A stretch of 5,564 bases of DNA from an uncultured bacterium. GTDB taxonomy: Bacteria; Planctomycetota; Planctomycetia; Pirellulales; UBA1268. Positions 4,750 to 5,564 of the stretch are shown one piece after another. The position numbers were made by a program, and so were the translations under genes. Under the pieces are notes generated by a model. That model saw nothing but the letters and a program-made list of their open reading frames with translations. It did not search any database and was not told the DNA's origin. The stretch lies in the NCBI GenBank assembly GCA_937959175.1, contig CALGAS010000496.1:1-5564 (forward strand), written 5' to 3'. Position 1 is the first letter of the stretch; each line of letters opens with the position of its first letter.

Positions 4750-5564
4750 CAGGCGGCGGTGAGAGCCTGCGTGACCAGGGCGGGATCGACGTCAGGAACG
4801 AGTTCCACCGCTCCGATCCGGCTGGGGAGAACGAACCGCAGCCGGCCCCCGACCGTTTTCTTGTCGCGGGCCATGATCGCCAGCAGGTTTTCCGGGGCGA
4901 AGGCATGGCCCTGGGGAGCTTCCGTGGGGAGGCCCATGCGGCCGAGGAGCCGATCCTGGCGACCCACCACCTCCCCGGGGAGCCGATCCAGGATGGCAGC
5001 CAGCCGGGCGGCCCGGGCCATGCCGATCGCGACCGCCTCGCCGTGGAGCAAAACGCCGTATCCGGCGGCTGTTTCGTAGGCGTGGCCGAAGGTGTGGCCG
5101 TAGTTCAGGACCGCCCGCAGGCCGGTGATTTCCCGCTCATCCTGCTCGACAACCTGCGCCTTGAGGGCGGCCGATCGCTCGACGGCCACCGCGAGGAGAT
5201 CACCCTGTCGGGCGGCCAGGAGGGCAGCGTGCTCCTCGAGCCACTCGAAAAAAGTGGCGTCCAGGATCATCCCATACTTCACAACCTCGGCGAGACCGCT
5301 GAGAAACTCCCGCTCTGGCAGGGTCTCGAGCGTCTCGATGTCTGCAATCACACCCCGCGGCTGCCAGAAGGCTCCCACAAGATTTTTCCCGCCCGTCAGG
5401 TTGATCCCGGTTTTCCCGCCGATCGCGCTGTCGACCTGGGCGACCAGCGTGGTCGCGACGTGCCAGAGCGGCAGCCCCCTGGCAAAGGTCGCCGCCACGA
5501 ATCCGGCCAGATCCCCGACAACGCCGCCGCCCACGGCCACGACGTGGGTCGCCCGATCGACCGC
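4749..5564 (-). CDS. aroB: 3-dehydroquinate synthase (partial, N-terminus off the window)
   Basis: AroB converts DAHP to 3-dehydroquinate, the second step of the shikimate pathway, in the cytoplasm with NAD+ and a divalent metal (usually zinc). The 271 visible residues include the NAD-binding AVGGGVVGDLAGFVAATFARG, then ATTLVAQVDSAIGGKTGIN and KNLVGAFWQP. The metal-ligand regions follow: GLAEVVKYG (Glu), LNYGHTFGHAYE and LLHGEAVAIGM (His). The final MARDKKTVGGRLRFVLPSRIG is the family's typical C-terminal segment. The frame continues without a start past the right edge; about 90-100 N-terminal residues should lie outside, judging from the usual 350-370 aa length. All visible catalytic motifs are intact, so it is expected to be functional. 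It is separated from the small-gene array by about 430 bases of repeats and leader sequence and is not an obvious operon partner. Confidence 0.97.
   Translation of the reverse strand, partial: AVDRATHVVAVGGGVVGDLAGFVAATFARGLPLWHVATTLVAQVDSAIGGKTGINLTGGKNLVGAFWQPRGVIADIETLETLPEREFLSGLAEVVKYGMILDATFFEWLEEHAALLAARQGDLLAVAVERSAALKAQVVEQDEREITGLRAVLNYGHTFGHAYETAAGYGVLLHGEAVAIGMARAARLAAILDRLPGEVVGRQDRLLGRMGLPTEAPQGHAFAPENLLAIMARDKKTVGGRLRFVLPSRIGAVELVPDVDPALVTQALTAA

Noticed and set aside
4627..5079. Plus-strand 150-codon frame
   Set aside because: It is antisense to aroB and starts inside the palindrome block; the product is Arg/Ser/Ala-rich.

Overview
The window looks like chromosomal DNA from a GC-rich bacterium, most likely a planctomycete. 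This is an inference from three things: a secreted protein ending in a PEP-CTERM sorting signal, a palindromic repeat whose arms resemble the AAAAGGG-ACAGGCACC type that I recall as common in planctomycete genomes, and GC-rich third codon positions. Every gene I can support lies on the minus strand, so the biological order runs from the right edge to the left.

Right edge (4749-5564): the C-terminal 271 residues of 3-dehydroquinate synthase (aroB, shikimate pathway). Downstream of it (4579-4749) is a repeat zone with two perfect palindromes in opposite orientation around a third small hairpin, plus a possible intrinsic terminator.

Middle (2183-4483): a co-directional array that starts at a near-consensus sigma-54 promoter (4467-4483). 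In order it holds a 38-aa single-TM peptide, a 34-aa single-TM peptide, a secreted protein whose reading frame appears broken just before a cysteine-rich tail, and two paralogous receiver-like proteins. Both receiver-like proteins have alanine where the phospho-accepting aspartate should be, and the second carries a C-terminal membrane helix. Gaps are 59-118 bases. Three of the starts share almost the same Shine-Dalgarno/start block. No gene in this block has a function I can name with confidence; together they look like a small envelope-associated system that uses phosphorylation-independent receiver folds.

Left (205-2067): a 620-aa secreted subtilisin-like (S8) protein with His, Asn and Ser of the catalytic machinery, but apparently Glu-Ala-Gly in place of Asp-Thr/Ser-Gly. 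It ends in a beta-rich domain and a PEP-CTERM anchor. It could be the last member of the same transcription unit or a separate gene. A strong GC hairpin (135-156) follows it, and then a REP-like imperfect palindrome (79-127).

The first 78 bases hold no gene that I can establish.
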